Shown here in pieces: positions 42,352 through 51,297 of a stretch of 64,000 nucleotides of DNA. Origin of the DNA: Phytomonospora sp040655735 (GTDB lineage: Bacteria; Actinomycetota; Actinomycetes; Mycobacteriales; Micromonosporaceae); contig NZ_JBFAKK010000014.1 in assembly GCF_040655735.1 (NCBI RefSeq), positions 62,001-126,000 on the forward strand, written 5' to 3'. The translations under genes were made by a program, and so were the position numbers. The first letter of the stretch is position 1, and each line of letters begins with the position of its first letter. The notes below the pieces were generated by a model. That model made no database searches. It saw only the letters and a program-made list of their open reading frames with translations, and had not been told where the DNA came from.

Positions 42352-44580
42352 TCAGTCCCGGACCGCGACACCGTCGAAGACGGCGGCGCCGTGGACCGCG
42401 ACCGAATAGCCCGGCGAGGCCGCACCGGAGGAGCCGGCGACCTTCACGTCGTCTACCTGCGCCTCGAAGAGGCTCCCGCCCGAAGCGTCGGCGGCCGCGA
42501 CCAGCAGGGTCACGCTCTGACCGGCGTAGGCCGACAGACTCACCGTCGCGCTCCTCCAGGTCCCGGCGACCTCGGAGGCCGCGCCCAGCGTCTCCCAGAC
42601 CTTGGCGGTGCCCGAGGCCGAGACGACGCTGACCCGCAGGTAGTCGGCGGAGCTGGAGTTGTCGCCGTGCGCCACGTTGTAGGCGAAGGTCAGGCTCGCG
42701 CCCGCCGGCACCGTCAGCGCCGGGGATCGGATCGAGGTGACCCCGCCGTCGAGATCGTTGGCGCCGTAGGCGGACCCGGCCGCCCGCCCGGTCGACAGCG
42801 CGTTGCCGCCGCTGACGGTCGTCCCGAGCTGCTTGACCTGGTCGCTGTAGGTCGAGACGGTCTGGTCGGGATCACCGCGCTCCCACCGCCCGATGGTCGC
42901 CGTGTCGGAGCCGGAGGCGTTGACCGCCCAGCCCTTGTCGGACTCGAAGTCGTCGCTGAACGCGGCGCTTCCCGACCCCGAGACCGTCAGCGAGACCGCC
43001 GCCGTGCGCGACGCACTTCCCGACGTGCCGGTCACGGTGACCTGGTAGGTCCCCGTCGCGGCCGCAGCCGTCGCCGACAGGCGCAGCGTCGAGGTGGCAC
43101 TTCCGTTGGCGGCGGGGGTGACCGCGGCCGGAGTGAACACCGCCGAGACGCCCGAGGGCAGTCCGCTCGCCGAAAGCGTTACGGCGGAGGCGAAGCCGCC
43201 GCTGCTGGAGACCGTCACCGTCGAGGTGCCCGAAGAGCCCTGTGGCACCGACACCGACGAAGGTGAGGCCGCCACACCGAAGTCGGGGCCCTGGCTCGCC
43301 TTGTGGCAGGTGCCGGTGACGCGGTCGGTGAAGGTGCGGCCGGCGACGGGCACGAAGTCCATCGTGTAGCCGGTCGCGGTGAGCTGGAACTTGCCGACGC
43401 CGAAGGTGTTGTTGTTGAACACCTGCGTGGGACCGGCCGTTGTCGACCGCGACGAGTACAGCGCCCGGCCGCCGGTGCCGATCACGAAGTGCCGCAGGCC
43501 GTTGGCGTTGTCGACGGCACCGCTCGGCGTGGCCGGCGCGAAGCGCTCGTAGTGGTGGTCGTGGCCGGTGACGAAGATGTCGGCCTTCGCGTTGTACAGC
43601 GCGGTGACGAGCGCGTTCATGCCGGTGTCGTCGCCGTGGTCGCCGCCGGAGAAGCGGGGGTGGTGCGTGTAGGCGGCTGTGCAGGGTTTGGTGCTGGCGG
43701 CCAGGTCGGCCTTGAGCCACTGCTCCTGCGCCGATCCCGTGCCGTGCGCGATGTCGGAGTTGAGCGCGACGAAGTGCCAATCGCCGACGTCGTAGGAGTA
43801 GTAGCCCTTGCCGCGTTCACCGGCGCGACCGGAGTTGTTGCCGGTGCCGTTGAAGTAGTCGAAGTAGCCCTTGGCGCCGGAGGTCCCGTACTCGTGGTTG
43901 CCGGGCGTGGGATAGGTCTTCGACCTGAAGGCGCCCCAGGTCGGGGCGTACTGGTCGTTGAACTCCGCCAGCGTGCCGCTCTCGTAGGCGTTGTCGCCCG
44001 CCGTGAACACCGAGACCGGGTTGATGCTCGCGATGAGGTCGTCGGTCTGGTTGCAGGCCGTGCCGCAGATGTCGCCCGCGCCCGCGACGGTGACCGTCGC
44101 CAGGGCCAGATCGGTGGTGCCGTACTGGTAGGAGTCGACGGCGAAGCGGCTGCCGGGGTCGCTGAGCCGGGCGCTGACGCTGACGCAGGACCCGGGGAAG
44201 GCGCGGGTGTGGAAGGCCCGGCCGGGCCAGTTCCTCGCGGTGAGCACATAGGACCCGCCGGTCGAGCCGGTGACCGTGACGGAGTCGCCGCCGCGCAGGT
44301 CTAGGACGCTGAAACGCGGTCGCAGCCAGCGCGCGTCCTGGTCGCAGATGGACTCGGCGCCCGACGCGCGATCGCCGGCACCGCCGGTGATCGAGGCCGG
44401 CCGGGCCGCCGCGCCCGGTTCGGTGAGCTGGGTGACCTGGTCGATCTGGGGGACGGTGAGAGCCACGCCGTCGCGGTCGGGAGCAGAGGTCTGCTCGTCG
44501 GCGGCCGAGGCCACCGCCGTCGACGCGATTAACAGCGCGACGGCGGCGGTGGCGACGACGAGTTTTCGTCCGGTGCGCAT
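42352..44580 (-). CDS. Secreted metallophosphoesterase with C-terminal beta domains
   Basis: A 742-residue protein with a Sec signal peptide (residues about 1-27). Calcineurin-like motifs: DLALATVTVAGAGD, GDNAYE, GNHEYG, HHPRFSGG and GHDHHYERF, all metal ligands present. The first 150 residues carry a beta-rich leader domain. After the enzyme come a bacterial Ig-like repeat (about 440-545) and a C-terminal carbohydrate-binding or CBM-like sandwich (about 550-742). It is a purple-acid-phosphatase-like extracellular phosphatase. First gene of the MFS/propeller operon. Confidence 0.9.
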   Translation of the reverse strand: MRTGRKLVVATAAVALLIASTAVASAADEQTSAPDRDGVALTVPQIDQVTQLTEPGAAARPASITGGAGDRASGAESICDQDARWLRPRFSVLDLRGGDSVTVTGSTGGSYVLTARNWPGRAFHTRAFPGSCVSVSARLSDPGSRFAVDSYQYGTTDLALATVTVAGAGDICGTACNQTDDLIASINPVSVFTAGDNAYESGTLAEFNDQYAPTWGAFRSKTYPTPGNHEYGTSGAKGYFDYFNGTGNNSGRAGERGKGYYSYDVGDWHFVALNSDIAHGTGSAQEQWLKADLAASTKPCTAAYTHHPRFSGGDHGDDTGMNALVTALYNAKADIFVTGHDHHYERFAPATPSGAVDNANGLRHFVIGTGGRALYSSRSTTAGPTQVFNNNTFGVGKFQLTATGYTMDFVPVAGRTFTDRVTGTCHKASQGPDFGVAASPSSVSVPQGSSGTSTVTVSSSGGFASAVTLSASGLPSGVSAVFTPAAVTPAANGSATSTLRLSATAAAATGTYQVTVTGTSGSASRTAAVSLTVSGSGSAAFSDDFESDKGWAVNASGSDTATIGRWERGDPDQTVSTYSDQVKQLGTTVSGGNALSTGRAAGSAYGANDLDGGVTSIRSPALTVPAGASLTFAYNVAHGDNSSSADYLRVSVVSASGTAKVWETLGAASEVAGTWRSATVSLSAYAGQSVTLLVAAADASGGSLFEAQVDDVKVAGSSGAASPGYSVAVHGAAVFDGVAVRD

Positions 44581-44750
44581 TTCCTACCTCCTGAGAGTGC
44601 CGGGGCTGCCGCTGATTACACCGGGCGCGCAGGCGGTGCCGCAGCGGGGAAAGGGCCCGAATCCGGATAACTCTGTATGAAGACTTCGAGGATGGATTCC
44701 GGCCGCCGGTGGCGGTAGCATCCGGCTCAGAGGCCAGGAGGTCAGCGGTC

Positions 44751-45668
44751 GTGAGCAGCCTTTTCAGTACCGCGCTCCGGGCGGCGGTGGCCGGCAGCGG
44801 GCAGAGCCTCGCGGCGCTGTCGCGGCAGTTGCGCACCCGGGGGACGCCGGCGAGCGTGAGCACGCTGAGTTCCTGGCAGACCGGGGAGAACCATCCCGAG
44901 CGCACCGCGTCGGTCGCCGCGCTGGCGACTCTGGAAGGCTTACTGGGTCTGCCGTCCCGCTCGCTGATCGGTCTGCTGCCGCCCCGGCGCCCGCGCGGAC
45001 GCTGGCGCCCGCCGGCCCGCACGACCCTGCCGCACCAGCGGATGTGGCGCTCACCCGAGGCCGTCGAGCGCGTCCTGGCGCGCCTCGACGCCATCCCCGA
45101 CGACCTCTACGTGCCCGCCCGCGTCTCGCGGACCATGAAGGTCTACATCGACGCGGAGGGTTACGAACGGGAGTCTCGCCAGCGCCACCTCCTGCGCGGC
45201 GACGAGCGGCCCGCCGGCCGGCTGATCAGCCTGCTGCGTTCGGCCTCGCTGCCTCAGCCGCCCACGATCTTCGCCACCGAGGGCTGCCGCGCCGGCCGGG
45301 TGCGCGCCGACGTTCCCGGCCTCCTGTCGGCCTTCGAGCTGCTCTTCGACCGGCCGCTCGAACCCGGTGAGCTGCGCCAGATCGACTTCGGCATCCGCTT
45401 CCCGCCCGGACAGCGCGAATGTCACGCCGACCTGCGCGTGCCGCCGGGGATGCGCGACATCGTCCTGCAGGCGAGCTTCGACTCCGCCCAGCCGCCCGCC
45501 AGGTGCTTCGGGTTCTACCAGGCGGCGCGGGGCAGGCCCGAGCAGATCGCGCTGGATCTGGTGCGAGCGGCGGGATCGGGCGCCGGAGTGGCCTTCCAGT
45601 ACGTGGTGCTCGATCCGGCTCCGGGGATCTACGGGGTGCGGTGGGAGTGGCCCGCCGCGACCGGCTGA
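44751..45668 (+). CDS. Putative XRE-like regulator with long C-terminal domain
   Basis: A 305-residue protein starting at GTG 44751 with AGGAGG upstream. Residues about 8-60 look like a helix-turn-helix (SLAALSRQLRTRGTPASVSTLSSWQTG), as in XRE-type regulators. The remaining 230 residues are a beta-rich domain of unknown class with many Arg. Its last 40 bases overlap the convergent MFS gene. The DNA-binding assignment is from pattern only. Confidence 0.6.
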   Translation: MSSLFSTALRAAVAGSGQSLAALSRQLRTRGTPASVSTLSSWQTGENHPERTASVAALATLEGLLGLPSRSLIGLLPPRRPRGRWRPPARTTLPHQRMWRSPEAVERVLARLDAIPDDLYVPARVSRTMKVYIDAEGYERESRQRHLLRGDERPAGRLISLLRSASLPQPPTIFATEGCRAGRVRADVPGLLSAFELLFDRPLEPGELRQIDFGIRFPPGQRECHADLRVPPGMRDIVLQASFDSAQPPARCFGFYQAARGRPEQIALDLVRAAGSGAGVAFQYVVLDPAPGIYGVRWEWPAATG

Positions 45669-46837
45669 CGCACGCGCCCGGGCCACCCCGATCCCAGCAC
45701 CCCCAACACGCCCGACCCCGCCACGACACCGCCCGCGACCATCACCGTCGCCGCCGAGGACGCGTCCACGAGCAGCCCGCCCAGCAACGCGCCGACCGAG
45801 ATCGTGGCCTGGAACGACGATGTGAACAGCACCGTCGCGGCCTCCGGCGCGTCGGGGGCCGCGCGGGCGAACCAGGTCTGCGAGCACACCGGCACCGCTC
45901 CGTAGGCGAGGCCCCAGATCACCAGCGCGGCGACGGTTCCGGGTAGCCACGAACCGAAGAGCGGCAGCAGCGCGGTGGCCAGGCCGATGGTCCCGGCGGC
46001 TGCGGCGAAGGTCGCGCGGAAGCCGCGCGCGATCGCCGCGCCGGCCAGGAAGTTCCCGGCGACCCCGGCGGCGCCGTACACGAGCAGCAGGGTGCCGACC
46101 GGTCCGTCACCGACGCCCTGGTCGCGCAGGAACGGTGTGACGTAGGTGTAGGTCCCGAAGTGCGCGAGCACGATGAGGAACGTGACGAGCAGTCCGGCGC
46201 GGATTCCCTTGCGCCGCAGCAGGTCGGCGAGCACCGCTCGGTTCGTCGCGCCGCCCTCGGCGGGCAGCGGCGGGGTCAGGGCGATGAGCGCGGTGAAGAC
46301 CGCGAGGCTGAGGATGCCCAGCACGACCATGGCGGTTCGCCATCCGGCGAGGTGGCCGATGAAGGTCCCGGCCGGCACGCCGAGGACCGAGCCGAGGGGA
46401 ACGGCCGAGAAGATCACGGCGGTCGCGGTCGTCGCCGATCTCCGGCCGACCAGTCGCGGGGCCAGTCCGGCGCCCACCGACCAGAACCCGCCGATCGTGA
46501 CGCCCACGAGGATCCGTGCGGCCAGGAGCACCCAGTAGGCGGTCGCGACGGCGGCGAGGAACCCGGCGAGCGCGAGCAGCAGCATGAACGCGCACAGCAT
46601 GATCCGCCGGTCGAAGCGGCCGGTGGCGGCGGTGACGAGGGGCGCGGCGATCGCGGCGACGATGCCCGGCATCGTCATGGTGAGTCCGGCCGCTCCGGAG
46701 GAGATGCCGAAGTCGCCGCCGATCGTCGTGAGCAGCCCGATCGGCAGGATCTCGGTGGTGACCACGGCGAAGATCCCGGCGGTGACGGAGATGACGGCGA
46801 GCCATCCGGCCAGCGGCCGGCTGCGGGTTGAGGACAT
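45629..46837 (-). CDS. MFS transporter (Cmx/arabinose-efflux type)
   Basis: A 402-residue protein with 12 predicted helices. GRFDRRIM sits between helices 2 and 3, and the motif GGFWSVGAGLAPRLVG follows in helix 4, both typical of the drug/arabinose-efflux branch (Cmr, AraJ). It probably exports a hydrophobic drug or sugar. ATG 46837 with a weak GGGGGC ribosome site. Convergent overlap with the preceding gene. Confidence 0.88.
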   Translation of the reverse strand: MSSTRSRPLAGWLAVISVTAGIFAVVTTEILPIGLLTTIGGDFGISSGAAGLTMTMPGIVAAIAAPLVTAATGRFDRRIMLCAFMLLLALAGFLAAVATAYWVLLAARILVGVTIGGFWSVGAGLAPRLVGRRSATTATAVIFSAVPLGSVLGVPAGTFIGHLAGWRTAMVVLGILSLAVFTALIALTPPLPAEGGATNRAVLADLLRRKGIRAGLLVTFLIVLAHFGTYTYVTPFLRDQGVGDGPVGTLLLVYGAAGVAGNFLAGAAIARGFRATFAAAAGTIGLATALLPLFGSWLPGTVAALVIWGLAYGAVPVCSQTWFARAAPDAPEAATVLFTSSFQATISVGALLGGLLVDASSAATVMVAGGVVAGSGVLGVLGSGWPGRVRQPVAAGHSHRTP

Positions 46838-46922
46838 GCCCCCACTACAGCGTCGTCGGGAGCGCTGGGCTGGCGGTTTCGCGACGACCCGGTGGAGGCC
46901 GCGAGGTCGCGAAACCGCTTGT

Positions 46923-48233
46923 TCAGGCCGCTTTCGCGTGCTCCCGCACCGCTTCCTGGAAGTCGGTCTCGGGGTGTTCGAGGCCGCCGAGCTGGACGGC
47001 TTCGCGGCGGAAGAGACCCGACAGGAGCCAGTCGGCCAGGACCCTCGCCTTGTGGTCGAAGGTCGGCACCCACGCGAGGTGGTAGACGCGGTGCGCGAGC
47101 CAGCCGAGGAAGCCGGTGAGCCGGATCCGGTACACCTGCGCGACTCCCTGGTGGTGGCCGAGCCCGGCGACCGAGCCGAGATAGGCGTGCCGGTATGCCT
47201 TGAGCCGCCGGCCCCGGACGTGGGCGACGAGGTTGCGGCCGAGCAGTTTCGCCTGCCGCACCGCGTGCTGCGCGTTGGGCGCGGTGAACTCGCCGGGCCG
47301 GGTGAGGTCGGGCACGGCGGCGCCGTCACCGGCGGCGAACGCGTCGGGGATCCCTTCCACGGTCAGGTATGCGGTCGCCTTCACGCGCCCGGTGGCGTCG
47401 ACGGGCAGGCCGCTGTCGGCCGCGAGCGGGCTGGGTCGCCCGCCGGCCGCCCACACGAGGGTCCCGGCGTCGAGTTCGGTGCCGTCGCTGAGGACGGCGA
47501 CACCGCCGGCCGCCGAGGTCAGCAGTGCGTTGAGCCGCACGTGCACGCCCCGCTCGGTGAGGGCCTCGACGGTCCACCGGCCGAGTTCGGGAGCCAGTTC
47601 GGGCAGGATCGCATCCTTTGCCTCGACGAGGTTCCAGCTCAGTTCGGCGCGGTCGAGACCCGGGTGGTAGCGCAGGGCGTCGTCGGCCAGGCCCTGCATC
47701 TCCGCCAGTGCCTCGACGCCCGAGAAGCCGCCCCCGACGACCACGAAGGTCAGCGCCCGGCGCCGCACCTCGGGGTCGTCGGTCGACGCGGCCGCCGCGA
47801 GCTGCGCGAGCACGTGATTGCGCAGGTGCACGGCCTCGCCGATGGTCTTGAAGCCCACGGCCCGCTCGGCGAGGCCGGGGATCGGCATGCCGCGGGTGAT
47901 CGAGCCGGCGGCCAGCACGACGATGTCGTAGGCCAGGTCGTAGGCGGGGCCTTGGGCGGGTTCGAAGCGGGCGGTGCGGTTGTCGTGGTCGACGCCCGTG
48001 ACGCGGCCGGTCAGCACGCGCATCCCCTTGAGGAGGCGGTTGAGCGGTGCCACGACGTGTCGCGGCTCGATCGCCCCGCCCGCGGCCTCGGCCAGGAAGG
48101 GCTGGTAGGTCATGTATCCGCGAGGGTCGACGACGGTGACCTCGGCTTCGCCGCGCCGGACGAGTCCGCGCAGCCCGAGAGCGCTGTAGAGGCCGACGTA
48201 GCCGCCGCCGATGATGAGGATCCGCTTGTTCAT
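46923..48233 (-). CDS. NAD(P)/FAD-dependent oxidoreductase, NDH-2-like
   Basis: A 436-residue protein. The FAD-binding motif is RILIIGGGYVGLYSALGL, the NADH-binding motif VVGGGFSGVEALAEM, and the C-terminal flavin motif DAFAAGDGAAVP with the AQHAVRQAKLL helix. This is the layout of type II NADH dehydrogenases, which pass electrons from NADH to quinone at the inner face of the membrane. A hydrophobic C-terminal segment (FLGWLAHRVYHLAW) fits membrane attachment. ATG 48233 has GGAGAAGG upstream. Confidence 0.9.
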   Translation of the reverse strand: MNKRILIIGGGYVGLYSALGLRGLVRRGEAEVTVVDPRGYMTYQPFLAEAAGGAIEPRHVVAPLNRLLKGMRVLTGRVTGVDHDNRTARFEPAQGPAYDLAYDIVVLAAGSITRGMPIPGLAERAVGFKTIGEAVHLRNHVLAQLAAAASTDDPEVRRRALTFVVVGGGFSGVEALAEMQGLADDALRYHPGLDRAELSWNLVEAKDAILPELAPELGRWTVEALTERGVHVRLNALLTSAAGGVAVLSDGTELDAGTLVWAAGGRPSPLAADSGLPVDATGRVKATAYLTVEGIPDAFAAGDGAAVPDLTRPGEFTAPNAQHAVRQAKLLGRNLVAHVRGRRLKAYRHAYLGSVAGLGHHQGVAQVYRIRLTGFLGWLAHRVYHLAWVPTFDHKARVLADWLLSGLFRREAVQLGGLEHPETDFQEAVREHAKAA

Positions 48234-48308
48234 GGCCTTCTCCTTCACGTCTTCGCCAGTTAGACGCCGGGGGAGGCCGGGGTGTGACAGCTGTGCGGAT
48301 GACGGTGG

Positions 48309-48600
48309 TCACAGGGCCTGGAAGTACGTCCGAAGCCTTGCCGCGTAGGGTTTCCGCTGTGCGGCCGTGGCATAGCCGGGCAGCGGCGCCGACGTGCAGA
48401 GCGCGTCGCCGGCGTAGCGGGGGAAGACGTGGACGTGCAGGTGCCAGACGTCCTGGTTCCCGGCCGGTTCGTTGTGCCGGCGGGTCGACACCCCATCGCA
48501 CCCGTAGGTCGCGCGGATCGCGACGGCGACCTCCCGCGTGACCGGCGAGACGGCGGCAGAACGGACATTCGTACCCGGAAGGCTCGTGACTGATCCGCAT
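48309..48600 (-). pseudogene. HIT-family hydrolase, internal deletion and frameshift
   Basis: From the ATG at 48600 the frame reads the normal HIT start MRISHEPSGYECPFC. After about residue 20, near 48540, the frame changes. The next frame carries the family's C-terminal half without loss: REVAVAIRATYGCDGVSTR, then HNEPAGNQDVWHLHVHVFPR, which contains the histidine triad HxHxHx. About 60 codons, including the ARNDFAFAI-type nucleotide-binding strand of normal members, are missing. The gene should not give a working nucleotide hydrolase. Confidence 0.75.
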
Positions 48601-48626
48601 GGGAGAGAGGATGCCGGAAGTCAATC

Positions 48627-48654
48627 GCAAAGAGCTTTGCAAAGAGCTTTGCAA
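48627..48654 (+). promoter_or_regulatory. Two overlapping GCAAAGAGCTTTGC operators
   Basis: The 14-bp inverted repeat GCAAAGAGCTTTGC occurs at 48627-48640 and again at 48639-48652, sharing GC. The second is flanked to give TTGCAAAGAGCTTTGCAA (48637-48654), 8-base arms with a 2-base centre. It ends 17 bases before the HTH regulator start, the expected place for its own operator. Confidence 0.85.
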
Positions 48655-48671
48655 TCGGCTAGCCTTCCCGC

Positions 48672-49256
48672 ATGACCGACACCCCGCTGCCCGCGCACAA
48701 CGACGCCGGAAACCTCGCCGGCGTCGCCCACCCCACCCGCGTGCGCATCCTGGCGATCCTGCGCACCGACGGCCCCACCACCGCCACCGCGCTGGCCGCC
48801 CGCCTCGGCCTCAACAGCGGCGCCACCAGCTACCACCTGCGGCAGCTCGCCGAGCACGGTTTCGTTGTCGACGACCCCGAGCGCGGCAATCGTCGTGAAC
48901 GCTGGTGGAAGGCCGCGCAGGACAACACCGCGCCGCCCGTGGACGGGCAGCTCGCCGACGACACCGGCCTCGGCGTCGCCTACCTGCGCTCGATCGCCCT
49001 CGTCCAGTCCGACAACATGCAGGCCGCCGTGGACGCCCTCCCCGCCCTCCCCGCGAAGTGGCGCGCACCCTTCGACCTCAGCGACTACGTCATCCGCCTC
49101 ACCCCCGAGGGCGCCGCCGCGCTCGGCGCCGAACTCCACGCCGTCCTGCGCCGCCACGCCGCCCAGGCGCCACCCCTCCAGGACCCCGCCGAGGGGACCG
49201 CGCGCGTCACCGTCCAGCTCCAGATGTTCCCCGACCTCGGCGACGCCGACAGATGA
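48672..49256 (+). CDS. Winged-helix regulator (ArsR/HTH_20-like)
   Basis: A 194-residue protein starting at ATG 48672. An ArsR-type winged helix covers residues about 13-75 (GVAHPTRVRILAILRTDGP ... LGLNSGATSYHLRQLAEHGF), followed by a C-terminal domain that probably binds the inducer. It has no metal-binding Cys pair, so the signal is probably an organic molecule. The MFS gene overlaps its stop by ATGA. A double palindrome just upstream should be its autoregulatory operator. Confidence 0.9.
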   Translation: MTDTPLPAHNDAGNLAGVAHPTRVRILAILRTDGPTTATALAARLGLNSGATSYHLRQLAEHGFVVDDPERGNRRERWWKAAQDNTAPPVDGQLADDTGLGVAYLRSIALVQSDNMQAAVDALPALPAKWRAPFDLSDYVIRLTPEGAAALGAELHAVLRRHAAQAPPLQDPAEGTARVTVQLQMFPDLGDADR

Positions 49257-50494
49257 CCGTCCTGGCCGAACCGCGCACCCTGCGCGGCCTGACCGGAGTC
49301 CTCGGCGCCAACGCGGCGGCGTGGTCGGCGACGCGCCTGCTGTCGATCGCGCTGCCCTGGTTCGTCCTCTCCACGACCGGAAGCGCCACCAGTACCGGGA
49401 TCGTCGCCTTCGCGCAGACCGCGCCTTACGTTGCCGCGCAACTGTTCTCGGGTCCCCTCATCGATCGTCTCGGGCCGCGCCGCGTCAGCATCGTCTGCGA
49501 CCTGACCGCCACCGCCGCCCTGGCCGCCGTGCCCCTGCTTTACCTGATCACGACGCTGCCGTTCTGGGCACTGGTGGCACTCGTCGCCGTCGCCGGAGCC
49601 GCCGACGGGCCCGCCAACGCCGCGAAGTCGGTGTTCATCCCCTCGGTCGCCCGCCGTGCCGGTGTCCCGCTCGAACGCGTCGCCGGACTGACCGGTGCGA
49701 TCGAAAGGACCGCCGCGACCGTCGGGCCGGCCATCGCCGGCGTGGTCATCGCCGCCGTCGGGGGAGTCCACGCGCTCTGGATCGCCGCGGGACTGCTCGC
49801 GCTCGGCGCGCTGATCGTCGGCGTGAGCTTGCCCGACCCGCCCGTCGAACGCCGGCCGGCCGAGAGCTACCTCCAGCGCTTCCGTGAAGGCGCCCGCTTC
49901 CTGCGCGGCGAGGCACTGCTGCGGTCGATCACCGGGATGACGGCCGCCACCAACCTCCTCGACCAGACCTTCATGGCCGTGCTGCTTCCCATGTGGGCCA
50001 AGGCATCGGGCCATGGACCGGAGACCATCGGCCTCGCCGTCAGCGTCTTCGCCGCGACGTCCATTGTGGCCAGTCTGGCCGCGGCGGCCATCGGCGACCG
50101 GCTTCCGCGCCGCGCGGTCTACCTGGCCGGGTACGTCGTCGGCGGGATCCCCAGGTTCGCCGCCCTGGCTCTCGGAATGCCGCTGCCGGTGGTGCTCGTC
50201 GTGTTCGCGCTGGGCGGGCTGGGTTCGGGATTCGTCAACCCCGTCATCGGCGCGGTGACCTACGAGCGCGTGCCCGCCGAACTCCTCGGCCGCGTGAAGA
50301 CGCTGACCGGTTCGCTCGCCTGGTCGGGGATCCCGTTCGGCGGGCTCGTCGGCGGAGGCGCGATCGCGCTGGCGGGGCTTTCGGGGGCGCTGTGGATCGT
50401 CGGCGGGCTGTACCTGGTGGCGATCGTGGTGCCGGGTCTGCGAGGGGAGTGGGGTGGGAGCCGCGAGCGGACCGTCGCGGCTCCCCGGTCTTAG
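49253..50494 (+). CDS. MFS transporter co-transcribed with the HTH regulator
   Basis: A 413-residue protein with about 12 predicted helices. The MFS motif is DRLGPRRVS (helix 2-3 loop), with repeat GDRLPRRAVYL in the second half, similar to EntS/DHA3-type exporters. Start ATG 49253 overlaps the regulator stop by four bases. The pair looks like a drug- or metabolite-induced efflux unit; the substrate is unknown. Its stop lies 10 bases from the stop of the convergent Cys-rich peptide gene. Confidence 0.88.
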   Translation: MTVLAEPRTLRGLTGVLGANAAAWSATRLLSIALPWFVLSTTGSATSTGIVAFAQTAPYVAAQLFSGPLIDRLGPRRVSIVCDLTATAALAAVPLLYLITTLPFWALVALVAVAGAADGPANAAKSVFIPSVARRAGVPLERVAGLTGAIERTAATVGPAIAGVVIAAVGGVHALWIAAGLLALGALIVGVSLPDPPVERRPAESYLQRFREGARFLRGEALLRSITGMTAATNLLDQTFMAVLLPMWAKASGHGPETIGLAVSVFAATSIVASLAAAAIGDRLPRRAVYLAGYVVGGIPRFAALALGMPLPVVLVVFALGGLGSGFVNPVIGAVTYERVPAELLGRVKTLTGSLAWSGIPFGGLVGGGAIALAGLSGALWIVGGLYLVAIVVPGLRGEWGGSRERTVAAPRS

Positions 50495-50504
50495 CGCGAG
50501 GTCG

Positions 50505-50672
50505 TCAGCACGTACACGCCTGGGCGCAGCTGGAGAAGACGCAGCACCTGTTGGTGCCGCCGCCACCGCACGTTCCGGCGTTCCAGCACCTGGGCGTGCA
50601 GGCGGCCTTGGCCTCCGCGCGCGGAACGACTCGCTCGGTGAAGGCGTCGGCGATACGACGGACGGTCGTCAT
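50505..50672 (-). CDS. 55-residue cysteine-rich peptide, possible RiPP precursor
   Basis: Read on the minus strand, ATG 50672 with AGAGGAG seven bases upstream opens a 55-codon frame ending at 50505. The first 24 residues form a Cys-free leader-like segment (MTTVRRIADAFTERVVPRAE). The last 31 contain 8 cysteines (positions 25, 29, 35, 43, 44, 49, 53, 55), four Gly in a row, and Ser/Thr, and the peptide ends in C-T-C. There is no signal peptide. It could be a ribosomally made, modified peptide or a small metal- or disulfide-rich protein. No modifying enzyme is beside it; the convergent neighbour is an MFS exporter. Confidence 0.6.
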   Translation of the reverse strand: MTTVRRIADAFTERVVPRAEAKAACTPRCWNAGTCGGGGTNRCCVFSSCAQACTC

Positions 50673-50947
50673 GTCCACTCCTCTCGTAGGTCCGGTACGG
50701 AGACATCACGATAGGAAAACGGGATCACGCGCACTGCCCCACGAGGACATAGCCTGACGTAGCGGTCATTTCGGCGATCGATCCGGTCCGCGAAGGCGCC
50801 CGCCCGGGCCATCGCCTTCCCGCGGGAACCGGCGACGCCCTCGCCCCGGTTCCGTGCCGTCGGACCGCGTTACGATCCGGCCGACGACGCCGCCCATCAC
50901 CTGACGGGCGGGTGTTGACGCAGGCGCACGGGATGTGAGGCGGTGCC

Positions 50948-51184
50948 TCAGTCGCTGGAGTTGTTCGCGTTGCCGTCGGCCCTGGTGTTGGCGTTGTTGT
51001 TGCTGCTGTCCGACAGCTGTGAGCCGACCAGCGCACCGAGGATGTTGCTCTGGGAGGCGGCGTGGAGGTCGTTGAGGCTGCCGTCGATCAGCCCGGCGGA
51101 GGCCGGTGCGGAGAAGGCGACGGTGGTCAGGCCGGTGGCCAGCAGTGCGGCGGCGATCGCCGACAGGATCTTCGTGACTCGCAT
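50948..51184 (-). CDS. Small secreted protein with Asn-rich tail
   Basis: A 78-residue protein starting at ATG 51184. It has a Sec signal peptide (residues about 1-30, ending APASA), a mature segment of 48 residues, and a low-complexity tail (SSNNNANTRADGNANNSSD). There are no Cys. Small exported actinomycete proteins of this size include chaplins and rodlins, but I see no convincing match. The 275-base gap 50673-50947 before it has no gene. Confidence 0.55.
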   Translation of the reverse strand: MRVTKILSAIAAALLATGLTTVAFSAPASAGLIDGSLNDLHAASQSNILGALVGSQLSDSSNNNANTRADGNANNSSD

Positions 51185-51297
51185 GAGCGCATCCTCGGTC
51201 ACCGCCGGCCGGATGCGCGGACGCCACACCGGGTCGACGCGGAGGAATCCCCCACGCGTGGTCGGCGGCGGGATCTGCGGCGTGCGATGGTGCGGCC

